Shown here: positions 1 through 7,473 of the stretch, piece by piece
How positions within the stretch are numbered: position 1 is the stretch's first letter
Layout: each line of letters starts with the position of its first letter
NCBI GenBank assembly: GCA_934725685.1
Contig: CAKVBX010000015.1
Coordinates: 1-32,788 of the forward strand
Direction of reading: 5' to 3'
Length of the DNA: 32,788 bases
Source of the DNA: an uncultured Bacilli bacterium
GTDB taxonomy: Bacteria; Bacillota_I; Bacilli_A; RFN20; CAG-288
Notes under the pieces: model-generated
Databases searched by the model: none
What the model saw: the letters and a program-made list of their open reading frames with translations, nothing else
Told to the model about the DNA's origin: nothing
Position numbers and translations under genes: made by a program

Positions 1-1
1 A

Positions 2-184
2 GGATTGAAACGGATTCGCAAAGCACCAGGCAGTTCGAAGAAGGCGTTCTCGGGAACCTCCTTCCAAGGAAGCCGCTTTACTCGACGAACAACACTTAAT
101 TGGTACTACCCTTTTTGGAAAATGAAACTGAGAAATCCTTTTGCAGACTTTGTTCGTTTCATTCAAAAATTTCTTGATGACTAA
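2..184 (+). CDS. C-terminal tail of an unidentified gene (partial)
   Basis: The frame is open from the window edge to a TAA at 182-184 and encodes about 60 residues. The tail is basic (GLKRIRK, FTRRTT) and ends in an aromatic-rich stretch, LNWYYPFWKMKLRNPF, then FIQKFLDD. I do not recognise the family. A transposase or integrase C-terminus is conceivable from composition alone, but no catalytic motif is in view. It could also be a chance open frame, since only 60 codons are visible. Confidence 0.3.
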   Translation, partial: GLKRIRKAPGSSKKAFSGTSFQGSRFTRRTTLNWYYPFWKMKLRNPFADFVRFIQKFLDD

Positions 185-262
185 GGGATTTTCCACGGAT
201 TTCAACAGTTTTAAAAATGTGGTACAACCGGGTAAAAAAACATCACCCAATGAAATTTTGTC

Positions 263-291
263 TTGCTATACTGAACAATGTTCAGTACAAT
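263..291 (+). promoter_or_regulatory. Promoter of the TetR gene
   Basis: The -35 is TTGCTA (263-268) and the -10 is TACAAT (286-291), separated by exactly 17 bp. The predicted start is about 296-300, directly before the ATG at 301, so the mRNA would have almost no 5' leader. No Shine-Dalgarno sequence precedes that ATG. Confidence 0.7.
269..287 (+). promoter_or_regulatory. Palindromic operator, probably for the TetR regulator
   Basis: TACTGAACAATGTTCAGTA is a perfect 19-bp palindrome with 9-bp arms around one central base. It fills the spacer between the -35 and -10 of the promoter for the adjacent TetR gene. This placement is typical of an autoregulatory TetR operator. The assignment to this regulator is inferred from position. 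Confidence 0.75.
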
Positions 292-300
292 AGTCGGACT

Positions 301-885
301 ATGAATAACAAAGAGACCATTATCGAAGAGACAACAAAGCTCATCGAGACCTATCAAGGCGACATTTCCAAAATCACTATTCGGGAAATCTCAGGCAGAA
401 TCCATATCAGTGTCGGATTGATCAATTATCATTTCGACAACAAACAGAAACTGATTGAAACCTGTGTTCAGAGAATCATCGCCGGAATTGTGAAGACTTA
501 TCGTCCTGTTGTCATTCCGGATTCATCCATGAATGAGAACGAAGCTTTTCTTTACCGTTCGGAAACAATCATGAGAGAAGTGTTTTCCTATCTCTTCTCT
601 CATCCGTCCATCAGTAAGGTTTCGATTCTGTCGGATTATCGTTCCTATGACGATGCTTCCAACTCTGCTTCCTGTGTCCGTGCTTTCTCTTATATCCTGA
701 AAGAAAAGTTTGATGAGGAAAAGGCAATGCGCCTCTCCTTCTATCTCGTCTCGGCTATGCAGGTTGCCTTTGTGAAGTCGTTGACGCAAAAGCAATTTCT
801 CGACTATGATTTCACCGTGGAAGAGGAAAGAAATCGTTATCTTCATGATTTGGTGATGACTGTATTGGGAGAAAATCTGAAATGA
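301..885 (+). CDS. TetR/AcrR-family transcriptional regulator
   Basis: This 194-residue protein has the TetR architecture. The N-terminal helix-turn-helix includes ITIREISGRIHISVGLINYHF at about residues 24-44, followed by the family's KQKLIE segment, and then a helical ligand-binding/dimerisation domain of usual length. I chose ATG 301 because an in-frame upstream ATG at 217 would place the start before the promoter at 263-291 and because the HTH then sits at the normal distance from the N-terminus. No Shine-Dalgarno is seen, so translation may be leaderless. The gene overlaps the next one by ATGA (882-885), so it most likely represses itself and the flavodoxin-like gene. The inducer is unknown. 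Confidence 0.85.
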   Translation: MNNKETIIEETTKLIETYQGDISKITIREISGRIHISVGLINYHFDNKQKLIETCVQRIIAGIVKTYRPVVIPDSSMNENEAFLYRSETIMREVFSYLFSHPSISKVSILSDYRSYDDASNSASCVRAFSYILKEKFDEEKAMRLSFYLVSAMQVAFVKSLTQKQFLDYDFTVEEERNRYLHDLVMTVLGENLK

Positions 886-1799
886 GACTGAAAGTGACAA
901 GAATTCTATTGATGGGATTGACAATTTTGATTTCTATCGGTGCGTTTTTTGGCGGAATCATGATGTTGATCAAGCCAGATGGGAGTCTTCTTGGAATGAC
1001 GGATATGCTTCCTTATTTCCATCCGCTTCCCTTCAGTGATACCCTTTTTCAGGATTATACTTTTGCCGGCATTATGCTGATCATTGTCAACGGAATCACG
1101 AATCTTATCGCCTTTCTTTTTCTCTGTTTCAGAAAGAAGGCAGGTCATGTTCTTGGAACTCTGTTCGGTGTCACGCTGATGGCATGGATTTCCATTCAGT
1201 TTTCCATCTTTCCAATCAATGCGATGGATATCATTTTCTTCCTCCTTGGACTCCTGCAGTTTATCGTCGGTTATATTTCCCTTGTTTCCTATTGTCAAGA
1301 ACATTTCCATGTTTTGCCTTCCGATTATCCCAACATTCAGAAAGACAGCGAGACAATGGTTGTCTATTTTTCCAGAAAGGGATATACGAAGAAACTGGCC
1401 TATCAGCTCGCCGATGAACATCGTGCCTGTATCGAGGAACTGCATACGGCGGAGAGAACGGAAGGAGACTTGGGCTATTGGTGGTCCGGCCGCTTTGCCA
1501 TGCATCGCTGGAGGATGAAGACCGAGAAAGTCATCATTCCTCAGAGTGTGAAGAAAGTCATCCTTGTCACCCCAATCTGGGTTTTCCATATGTCTGCTCC
1601 GATGTGGGATTTTATCATGGAAAATCAGGAAGTTCTTAAAACCAAGGGTGTCGCAATCCTCTTCAATCATTTCAACAATGCACTCCCATCCTGTGCCAGA
1701 AAGGAAGTGGAGTCTTTGCTTCCTGTTACCGAAATTTATTCTGTCACCACAATTCTTGGATATCAGACGAAGCGGAAAACTGTGAAAGTTACCAAGTGA
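882..1799 (+). CDS. Membrane-anchored flavodoxin-like protein
   Basis: This 305-residue protein has two parts. Residues 1 to about 150 hold four hydrophobic segments (around LLMGLTILISIGAFFGGIMM, TFAGIMLIIVNGITNLIAFL, VLGTLFGVTLMAWISIQF and IIFFLLGLLQFIVGYISL). From about residue 159 a flavodoxin-like domain begins with MVVYFSRKGYTKKLA, which resembles the beta1/FMN-phosphate loop, then VILVTPIWVFHMSAPMWDFI and VAILFNHF. This looks like a membrane-tethered FMN protein of unknown electron partner. It is translationally coupled to the TetR gene. The membrane part resembles DoxX-like or generic four-helix proteins only loosely. FMN binding is inferred from the domain, not shown. Confidence 0.7.
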   Translation: MRLKVTRILLMGLTILISIGAFFGGIMMLIKPDGSLLGMTDMLPYFHPLPFSDTLFQDYTFAGIMLIIVNGITNLIAFLFLCFRKKAGHVLGTLFGVTLMAWISIQFSIFPINAMDIIFFLLGLLQFIVGYISLVSYCQEHFHVLPSDYPNIQKDSETMVVYFSRKGYTKKLAYQLADEHRACIEELHTAERTEGDLGYWWSGRFAMHRWRMKTEKVIIPQSVKKVILVTPIWVFHMSAPMWDFIMENQEVLKTKGVAILFNHFNNALPSCARKEVESLLPVTEIYSVTTILGYQTKRKTVKVTK

Positions 1800-2002
1800 T
1801 TTGTACCGTCCGGTAAAGAATCAGATCAAAAAACAGTTGCCTCATTCTCTCCGTTTTTTTCTTGGCGGGAAACATTCTCCGGGAGCGGAATATGACGGAT
1901 GGAAAGAGAAAAGCATAGAATAATGTAAGATATCATCCAATAGGCTATTTTCTATTCCCTTTCATTTGATAGAATAATGCCTATGTCTTTTGGGAGGTTA
2001 CC

Positions 2003-4018
2003 ATGGAAAACACAAAGAATCTTGGAAACGAAAAAATCGGGAAACTTCTTCTGAAGTTCTCCATTCCCTGTGTGGCTTCTCTTCTGATTTCCTCGTTATA
2101 TAACATCGTCGATCAGATTTTCGTCGGAAACTCTTCCTTGGGTTATCTCGGCAATGCAGCGACAGGTGCCGTTTTTCCGATTCTGGTTGTCACTCAAGCC
2201 TTTGCCTGGTGCTTCGGAGACGGCTGTGCCGCCTACCTCAGTATCTGCCAAGGAAAGAAAGAGACGGAAAAAGCAAACCGGGCCATCGGTACGGGAATTG
2301 TCTTCACTTTCCTAGCCTCTCTTCTGATCATCCTGATCAGCTTTGTGTTTGGAGAACCGATTCTCCGTTTCTGTGGCGCTAGTGACAATACGGTGACGAT
2401 GGCAGAAAACTACCTGAGAATTCTAGCCTGCTTCTTCCCATTCTATATGCTTCAGAACATGATGAACGGCATTATCCGCAGCGACGGTTCTCCGCTCTTT
2501 GCGATGCTTTCCACCGGTGTCGGTGCGATTCTCAACATGGTCCTCGATCCGCTTTTTATCTATGTGTTCGATTGGGGCATTCAGGGCGCCGCCTGGGCGA
2601 CTGTGATTGGACAGATTGTCGCTTTCCTAATCGGTGCCATCTATTTCTTCCGTTCGAAGACTTTCCGACTGAATCTGAAATCCTTTATTCCGGATTTCAG
2701 AGGATTCAAAGAGCCGTTATCCTTAGGAATCAGTTCTTTCATCACGCAGATTTCCATTGTTGTCGTCAATCTCGTCGGCAATGCGATGCTTGTGAAATAT
2801 GGTAACCTTTCCAAATTCGGACAGGATATTCCGATTGCCATCACTTCGATTGAGACCAAGGTCTTCACTGTCGTTCTCAATATCGTGGTCGGAATTGTCT
2901 TAGGCGGCCTACCAATCATTGGTTATAACATCGGTGCCGGAAAAATCAAACGTGTCCGTCATACCTATTTCCTGATTCTGATGTGGACAATTGGCATTTC
3001 CTTTGTCGCGACCTTGCTCTTCGAACTTTTCCCGGATGCCATCATTCGGATTTTCGGCGGTCAGAGCGACCCGCTCTATATGGAATACGGAAGACTGGTC
3101 TTCCGTCTGTTCCTGGCGACGACGATGCTGACCTGTTTTATCAAGATGTCTTCCATTTTCTTCCAGGCCTGCGGCAAAGCAGTCAAAGCAACCATCGCCT
3201 CTTTGGCGAGAGACCTTCTCTTCTTTGTCCCCGCGGTCATGATCATCCCTTATTTCAGTGAAAAGTCCAATCCGGGAAGCGGTGTCGTCTCTTTGCTCTA
3301 CGCGCCGATGATTGCGGATACGCTCGCCTTTTTCATCGCCTTATCCTTCACCTTCGTTCTATTTAAGGAACTCGGGAAAGAGGATATTGTCGAAGAGGAG
3401 AAAGCGATAATTCAGCCTTCCCGTCCCGGTGTCATCATCACGATTGCAAGAGAACACGGGTCTCAGGGAAAGACCATCGGAAAAATGGTTGCCGAGGAAC
3501 TGAAGATTCCCTTCTATTCCAAGGAACTGCTCTCTCTTGCCGCAGAAAAATCAGGCCTTTCCCAGAAATTCCTGGAAGAGACGGATGTGACTAAGAAGCA
3601 AGGTATTTCCAACAGTCTTTATCTCAGCAAAAGCGCGGAGAGTCAGTCCATCCAGGCACAAAGGGAAGTTCTTCAGGCCATCGCCGAAAAGGGAAGCTGC
3701 CTGATTGTCGGTCGTGCCGCAGATTATGTCCTGAAGGATTATCCGGATGTTGTCTCTGTTTTCATTTATGCATCCGAGGAAGTCAAAGTGAAGAACATTA
3801 TGGAGATGTATCATGATACCGATGAGGAGGCAAGAAAGAGAATACGGCAGTCCGACAAGACGAGAGCCGCCTATTATCAGAGTATCTCCTCAAAGCGTTG
3901 GGATGACCGCCACAACTATGATTTATGCATCGATTCCGGGATTGGAAAAGAGATGGCGAGCAGAATGATTCTCGATTATCTCGAAAAGAGAGAAGAAAGT
4001 AGAAAAGAGATTGCTTGA
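2003..4018 (+). CDS. MATE efflux transporter fused to a cytidylate-kinase-like domain
   Basis: This 671-residue protein starts at ATG 2003 behind a GGGAGG Shine-Dalgarno. Residues 1 to about 455 form a twelve-helix MATE (NorM/MepA-type) transporter: KLLLKFSIPCVASLLISSLYN at the start, then GIIRSDGSP and the GLPIIGYNIGAG motif opening the second half. From about residue 474 a second domain starts (GVIITIAREHGSQGKTIG, with a P-loop-like GSQGKT at 486-491), continues through IPFYSKELL and LIVGRAADYVL, and ends in helices. That matches the cytidylate kinase-like family (Cytidylate_kin2). A normal MATE protein would end near residue 455. The likely role is drug or metabolite efflux by cation antiport; what the cytosolic kinase domain does is unknown. 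Confidence 0.85.
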   Translation: MENTKNLGNEKIGKLLLKFSIPCVASLLISSLYNIVDQIFVGNSSLGYLGNAATGAVFPILVVTQAFAWCFGDGCAAYLSICQGKKETEKANRAIGTGIVFTFLASLLIILISFVFGEPILRFCGASDNTVTMAENYLRILACFFPFYMLQNMMNGIIRSDGSPLFAMLSTGVGAILNMVLDPLFIYVFDWGIQGAAWATVIGQIVAFLIGAIYFFRSKTFRLNLKSFIPDFRGFKEPLSLGISSFITQISIVVVNLVGNAMLVKYGNLSKFGQDIPIAITSIETKVFTVVLNIVVGIVLGGLPIIGYNIGAGKIKRVRHTYFLILMWTIGISFVATLLFELFPDAIIRIFGGQSDPLYMEYGRLVFRLFLATTMLTCFIKMSSIFFQACGKAVKATIASLARDLLFFVPAVMIIPYFSEKSNPGSGVVSLLYAPMIADTLAFFIALSFTFVLFKELGKEDIVEEEKAIIQPSRPGVIITIAREHGSQGKTIGKMVAEELKIPFYSKELLSLAAEKSGLSQKFLEETDVTKKQGISNSLYLSKSAESQSIQAQREVLQAIAEKGSCLIVGRAADYVLKDYPDVVSVFIYASEEVKVKNIMEMYHDTDEEARKRIRQSDKTRAAYYQSISSKRWDDRHNYDLCIDSGIGKEMASRMILDYLEKREESRKEIA

Positions 4019-4054
4019 GACACCTACGATTGTTTTTGCAGAATGACGTGATAG

Positions 4055-4097
4055 AAAAAGCCAGAAACCCGATGGCTAAGGGAATTTCTGGCTTTTT
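4055..4097. terminator. Bidirectional intrinsic terminator
   Basis: AAAAAGCCAGAAA (4055-4067) and TTTCTGGCTTTTT (4085-4097) form a perfect 13-bp stem around a 17-nt loop. The ends give U-tracts on both strands, so it can serve both the MATE gene and the convergent permease gene. Confidence 0.85.
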
Positions 4098-4138
4098 AAG
4101 TTTGTTTGAAAATGTGGTGAAAACTTTTTGCTGGAAGG

Positions 4139-4164
4139 GATTCTCTATGAAATGATAGAGAATC
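4139..4164 (+). terminator. Second hairpin in the convergent gap
   Basis: GATTCTCTAT and ATAGAGAATC pair perfectly over 10 bp around GAAATG, followed on the plus strand by GTTTTCC. It starts 8 nt beyond the permease stop codon. It may be a back-up terminator for plus-strand transcription or a 3'-end stabiliser of the permease mRNA. Confidence 0.5.
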
Positions 4165-4171
4165 GTTTTCC

Positions 4172-5749
4172 TTATTTGGTTTCCTGAATTTCCTGCGTCT
4201 CTTCTTTCTTTTCTTCGGTATTGTCTGTCTTCTTGTCTCTGAGAATGAGGTTCATGATGATGCCGATGATCATGGCGACAGCCGTGGAAGTGATAGTGAT
4301 GAACGGATTGTCCGGGTTACCGAATTTGAAGGCGAGTCCGCCGATACCGCAGACTAAGATGGCGGAAGTGACGAAGATGTTCTTGGTATTGGCCATATCG
4401 ATATGTTCGTTGATCATCATCTTGACACCGGAAGAAGCGATGAATCCGTATAAGAGGAGAGAGACACCGCCGGTGATGCAGGTCGGAATGGTCTGTGTGA
4501 CGGCCATGATGGGAGAGAGGAAGCCGAGACAGATGGAGAAGACGCAGGCGAGCATGATGACTTTGACGGAAGCAATCTTGGTGACACCGATGACAGCGAC
4601 GTTTTCACCGTAGGTCGTGTTGGCAGCACCGCAGGTGACGCCGGAGATGGCGGTGGCGATACCGTCACCCATCAAGGTTCTGGTGAGACCGGGTTCGGTG
4701 AGCAAGTCTCTTCTGAGAAGGCCGGACATATTCTTGTGATCGCCGATATGTTCGCAGATGGTGACGAAGGAAACAGGGATGAAGAGAAGGGCAATGGTTC
4801 CAATCTGGGAGGCTTTGAATGTGTTGGTGAGGGTGAGGAGGTTACCGGCTTCATCATAGTATTTGACGGCGGAAGCGGCATAGTTCCAGTTCTTGGGAAG
4901 GAAGAGGAAACTGGGGAGGTCGAGGAAGGACTGAAGCGTGATGTTGGCGACACGGTTCCCTTCTGCGTCGATGGCCGTGAAGAGGTTGATGACAGGATCG
5001 AAGTTGATGATGTGGAAATATTCGTTCTTGCAGGCATAGAATCCGATGAGGGTAAAGAGCATGGCGAAGACGTAGCCGGCACCCATACCGATCATGAACG
5101 GAATGAGGGAGAAGGTCTTCTTTCCGAAGTGGGCACAGATGGCAGTGACCAACATGGCAATGAGACCGCAGAGGAGAGCGATGAGGTTATAAGCCTGACC
5201 GTTGCCGGAAGCTTTGGTGAGGTTGGAAATGGCGGAAGCGGAGAGACCGAGACCGATGACCATGATGACAGGTCCGACGACGATCGTAGGAAGGAGCCTG
5301 TTCAGCCATTTGACACCCGCAAAGCGGATGATGAGGGCGACGATGACATAGACGAGACCGACCATGGCCATACCGATGGGAAGGGACCAGAGGTTGGCAG
5401 TCTTTCCTAAGAAGTTGCCCGCTTCATCGTAGACATTTTGGCTTCCGAGGGCGACCGCTGCGCACATCGGTGAGATGTAGGCGAAGGAAGAGGCCAAGAA
5501 CATCGGAGATTTCATTTTCGTAAGAATAATGTAGATCAGAGTTCCGATGCCGGCGGAGACAATAGTCGGAGCGATGAGGGTCTGGGCAAGAGAGGCACCG
5601 CTCACATTGATGTATCCGTCGAAGACGATGAGAGGGACGGTGATACAGGCGACAAACATGGCTAAGACGTGCTGAATGGCTAATACAATCCACTGACTGA
5701 TCTTCTTCGGCGATTCGTTGACTTCCAGTATCATCCCGTTTTCGTGCAT
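4172..5749 (-). CDS. uraA: Uracil permease (NCS2 / UraA family)
   Basis: This 525-residue, multi-helix protein is a nucleobase:cation symporter of the NCS2 family that would import uracil. The diagnostic stretch GAANTTYGENVAVIGVT closely resembles UraA (PNTTYGEN), which carries a substrate-binding Glu, and CEHIGDHKN supplies the second conserved Glu. The later GGVSLLLYGFIASSGVKMM also matches UraA. It is longer than E. coli UraA (about 430) because of insertions, including an extended loop around INLFTAIDAEGNRVANITL, and a charged C-terminus rich in K and E. The start ATG 5749 follows an AAGGGGAG Shine-Dalgarno. A structured leader with a terminator precedes it (5757-5950), so attenuation is likely. 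A xanthine permease is less likely given the UraA-type motif. Confidence 0.88.
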   Translation of the reverse strand: MHENGMILEVNESPKKISQWIVLAIQHVLAMFVACITVPLIVFDGYINVSGASLAQTLIAPTIVSAGIGTLIYIILTKMKSPMFLASSFAYISPMCAAVALGSQNVYDEAGNFLGKTANLWSLPIGMAMVGLVYVIVALIIRFAGVKWLNRLLPTIVVGPVIMVIGLGLSASAISNLTKASGNGQAYNLIALLCGLIAMLVTAICAHFGKKTFSLIPFMIGMGAGYVFAMLFTLIGFYACKNEYFHIINFDPVINLFTAIDAEGNRVANITLQSFLDLPSFLFLPKNWNYAASAVKYYDEAGNLLTLTNTFKASQIGTIALLFIPVSFVTICEHIGDHKNMSGLLRRDLLTEPGLTRTLMGDGIATAISGVTCGAANTTYGENVAVIGVTKIASVKVIMLACVFSICLGFLSPIMAVTQTIPTCITGGVSLLLYGFIASSGVKMMINEHIDMANTKNIFVTSAILVCGIGGLAFKFGNPDNPFITITSTAVAMIIGIIMNLILRDKKTDNTEEKKEETQEIQETK

Positions 5750-5778
5750 AGGAATGCTCCCCTTTCTGTGTTTTCTCC

Positions 5779-5812
5779 AAAAAAAGAGGCTTAGGTATTT
5801 TGCCTAAGCCTC
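5779..5812 (-). terminator. Leader terminator/attenuator upstream of uracil permease, with nested outer repeat
   Basis: On the minus strand GAGGCTTAGG (5812-5803) pairs perfectly with CCTAAGCCTC (5795-5786) over a 7-nt loop and is followed by seven T (5785-5779). A second inverted repeat, GTGTTTTC/GAAAACAC, flanks it at 5813-5820 and 5768-5775, with the distal copy lying just before the permease Shine-Dalgarno. Its position between a good promoter and the permease start suggests attenuation. I see no clear PyrR-binding loop, T-box or purine aptamer. Confidence 0.65.
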
Positions 5813-5822
5813 GAAAACACGA

Positions 5823-5936
5823 TTAATAAGTATTGGGATTGAAAATCACGAAAGTGAGATGGGAAGAGAAAAGACTTCTGTCCTTGGCTTTTTCGACCTT
5901 GGCGATGAGTGTCTTTTTCTTGAATCTGTTGTTCAT
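5823..5936 (-). CDS. Small ORF (37 aa) in the uracil permease leader
   Basis: ATG at 5936-5934 opens 37 codons ending with TAA at 5825-5823. The peptide begins MNNRFKKKTLIAKVEKAKDR and ends FVIFNPNTY; it is basic at the N-terminus and not hydrophobic enough for a membrane peptide. Only a weak AGGG lies 10 nt upstream as ribosome-binding site. It sits between the promoter at 5957-5985 and the leader terminator. It may be a leader peptide or a small basic protein with its own terminator. I do not recognise it. Confidence 0.4.
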   Translation of the reverse strand: MNNRFKKKTLIAKVEKAKDRSLFSSHLTFVIFNPNTY

Positions 5937-5956
5937 GATTTTTGGCCCTGTGGTCT

Positions 5957-5985
5957 ATGATACAGGTCTCATAGAGGAATGTAAA
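5957..5985 (-). promoter_or_regulatory. Promoter for the leader ORF and uracil permease
   Basis: On the minus strand, TTTACA (5985-5980) and TATCAT (5962-5957) are spaced by exactly 17 bp. Transcription would start near 5950, giving a leader of about 200 nt before the permease start. Confidence 0.6.
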
Positions 5986-6044
5986 GGAAAAATTTAAAAA
6001 GTTTTTCCCGTCTTCTTCAAAGGAAAAATATTCACTTGGAATCG

Positions 6045-6075
6045 AAAAAAGCCTCTCCTCAGACGAGAGGAGAGG
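6045..6075 (-). terminator. Intrinsic terminator of trpS
   Basis: CCTCTCCTC (6052-6060) and GAGGAGAGG (6067-6075) pair over 9 bp around a 6-nt loop. On the minus strand the stem is followed by C and six T (6050-6045), 16 nt beyond the trpS stop. Confidence 0.85.
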
Positions 6076-6091
6076 TGAAGAAACAAAAGAA

Positions 6092-7246
6092 TCAGTTCTT
6101 TTTCTGTTTGGCGAGATATTCTTCCATCTTTTTCTCGTCATCAAGTTTTTTTCTGAATGCTTTCGACTGTTTTTCAATCAGTTTTCTGTTTTCGAAATAA
6201 TTGACACCGAGTGCTCTTCTGACACGGAGAACAGTTTCGTGCGCTTTCTGTTCTGCCTTCAGTGATCCCTCTTCTAGAATCTTGTAGACACCAGGGATAT
6301 CGGCTTCAAACTCTTTTCTTCTCTTTCTGATCGGGTCGAGAACATCGTTGAGAACTTCTGCCAGGAAGCGTTTTACCGTAACGTCACCGAGTCCTCCTTT
6401 TTCGTAATGGGCCTTGAGTTCCTCAAGATTATGATATTGAGGAAGGAACTTTTCGAAGTGTCTGTCTTCTGCAAAGGCGGAAAGATAGATGAAGACAGGG
6501 TTGTCTTTGGTATGGCCGGGGTCTTCGATGCGGAGATGGGTCGGATCAGTGAACATGGTCATGACTTTCTTGGTGACGGTCTTGCTATCGTCACTCAGAT
6601 AGATGCAGTTGCCTAAGGATTTGGACATCTTTGCTTTTCCGTCTGTTCCGGGAAGTCTTCTGCAGGAATCATTTTCCGGAAGCATGATTTTGCAGGGAGT
6701 CAGGGTGTCTCCGTATAAAGAATTGAATTTATGGACGATTTCGTTGCACTGTTCGATCATCGGTGCTTGGTCCTCGCCGACCGGAACGATGTTGGCATCG
6801 AATGCGGTGATATCAGCAGACTGGGAGACCGGATAGCAGAGGAATCCGGCGGGGATAGAGGATTCTCCGAATTCTCTCATGTTGAGCTCGTTTTTGACGG
6901 TCGGATTTCTCTCCAGTCGGGAAAGGGTAACAAGATCAAGATAATAACAGGTAAGTTCGAAGAGTTCGGGAACATGGGACTGGACGAAGATGGTCGTTTT
7001 ATTCGGATCGAGACCGCAGGAGAGGTAGTCGAGTGCGACTTCGATGACGTTGTCTCTGACTTTCTGAGGGTTTCCGGAATTGTCAGTAAGTGCCTGTGTA
7101 TCGGCAATCATGACATACATTTCATCAAAATCCCCTCTGTTCTGCAGTTCCACTCTTCTTCTTAAGGAACCGACATAGTGTCCGATATGCAGCTTGCCAG
7201 TCGGTCGGTCACCGGTCAGCATGATTTTCTTTTCTGTGTTTTCCAT
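6092..7246 (-). CDS. trpS: Tryptophanyl-tRNA synthetase
   Basis: This 384-residue class I aminoacyl-tRNA synthetase charges tRNA-Trp in the cytosol. HIGH is at residues 20-23 (KLHIGHYVGS) and KMSKS at 206-210 (GKAKMSKSLGN), with the TrpRS-type MLTGDRPTGKLH start and VPVGEDQAPMIE in between. The length is about 50 residues more than the usual 330, due to a lysine-rich C-terminal extension (KAFRKKLDDEKKMEEYLAKQ). The ATG at 7246 follows a CGAGGT ribosome-binding site. The 5' leader is only about 36 nt, so there is no T-box. TrpS is the known target of the HipT kinase in E. coli O127, and a hipBST locus lies at 13179-14652. Confidence 0.95.
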   Translation of the reverse strand: MENTEKKIMLTGDRPTGKLHIGHYVGSLRRRVELQNRGDFDEMYVMIADTQALTDNSGNPQKVRDNVIEVALDYLSCGLDPNKTTIFVQSHVPELFELTCYYLDLVTLSRLERNPTVKNELNMREFGESSIPAGFLCYPVSQSADITAFDANIVPVGEDQAPMIEQCNEIVHKFNSLYGDTLTPCKIMLPENDSCRRLPGTDGKAKMSKSLGNCIYLSDDSKTVTKKVMTMFTDPTHLRIEDPGHTKDNPVFIYLSAFAEDRHFEKFLPQYHNLEELKAHYEKGGLGDVTVKRFLAEVLNDVLDPIRKRRKEFEADIPGVYKILEEGSLKAEQKAHETVLRVRRALGVNYFENRKLIEKQSKAFRKKLDDEKKMEEYLAKQKKN

Positions 7247-7288
7247 GGTTGATACCTCGTATTAAAAAAACAATTTCAAACTCTTTGA

Positions 7289-7298
7289 ATTATACCAT
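7289..7298 (-). promoter_or_regulatory. Extended -10 promoter of trpS
   Basis: On the minus strand the sequence reads ATGGTATAAT, a TGn extended -10 with a consensus TATAAT (7294-7289). No good -35 is seen at 17 bp. The transcript would start about 36 nt before the trpS ATG. Confidence 0.6.
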
Positions 7299-7473
7299 AT
7301 TTCAGGCATTATTCTTTTGAGATGGTGTACAAAAGAAATAATGAGTGGTCACTATTTTGTTAGGGAAAATGAGGCATACAAAAGTATCAAGAAATGACTG
7401 CCTGTAAGAACAATCTATGTTTTTTTGTAATGAAGACTCTTAAAAATGGACCATTGATTCAAATTATTTCTTT

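Noticed and set aside
1..184. A transposase end at the left edge
   Set aside because: Only 60 codons are visible, with no DDE or recombinase motif and no terminal inverted repeat, so I list it only as an unidentified partial gene.
906..1670. A 254-codon open frame antisense to the flavodoxin-like gene
   Set aside because: Low-complexity basic/acidic composition and no start signal; the opposite strand has clear domain structure and operon coupling.
4736..5410. A 224-codon open frame antisense to the uracil permease gene
   Set aside because: The translation is rich in Asp, Glu and Gly with no family features, and mirrors the codon bias of the permease strand, which has far better evidence.
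5757..5950. PyrR-binding loop or purine riboswitch in the uracil permease leader
   Set aside because: I could not find the conserved PyrR loop sequence or the purine aptamer core; only the terminator and outer repeat are evident.
7247..7473. T-box riboswitch for trpS
   Set aside because: The promoter lies only about 36 nt before the start codon and there is no T-box sequence or terminator in the leader.
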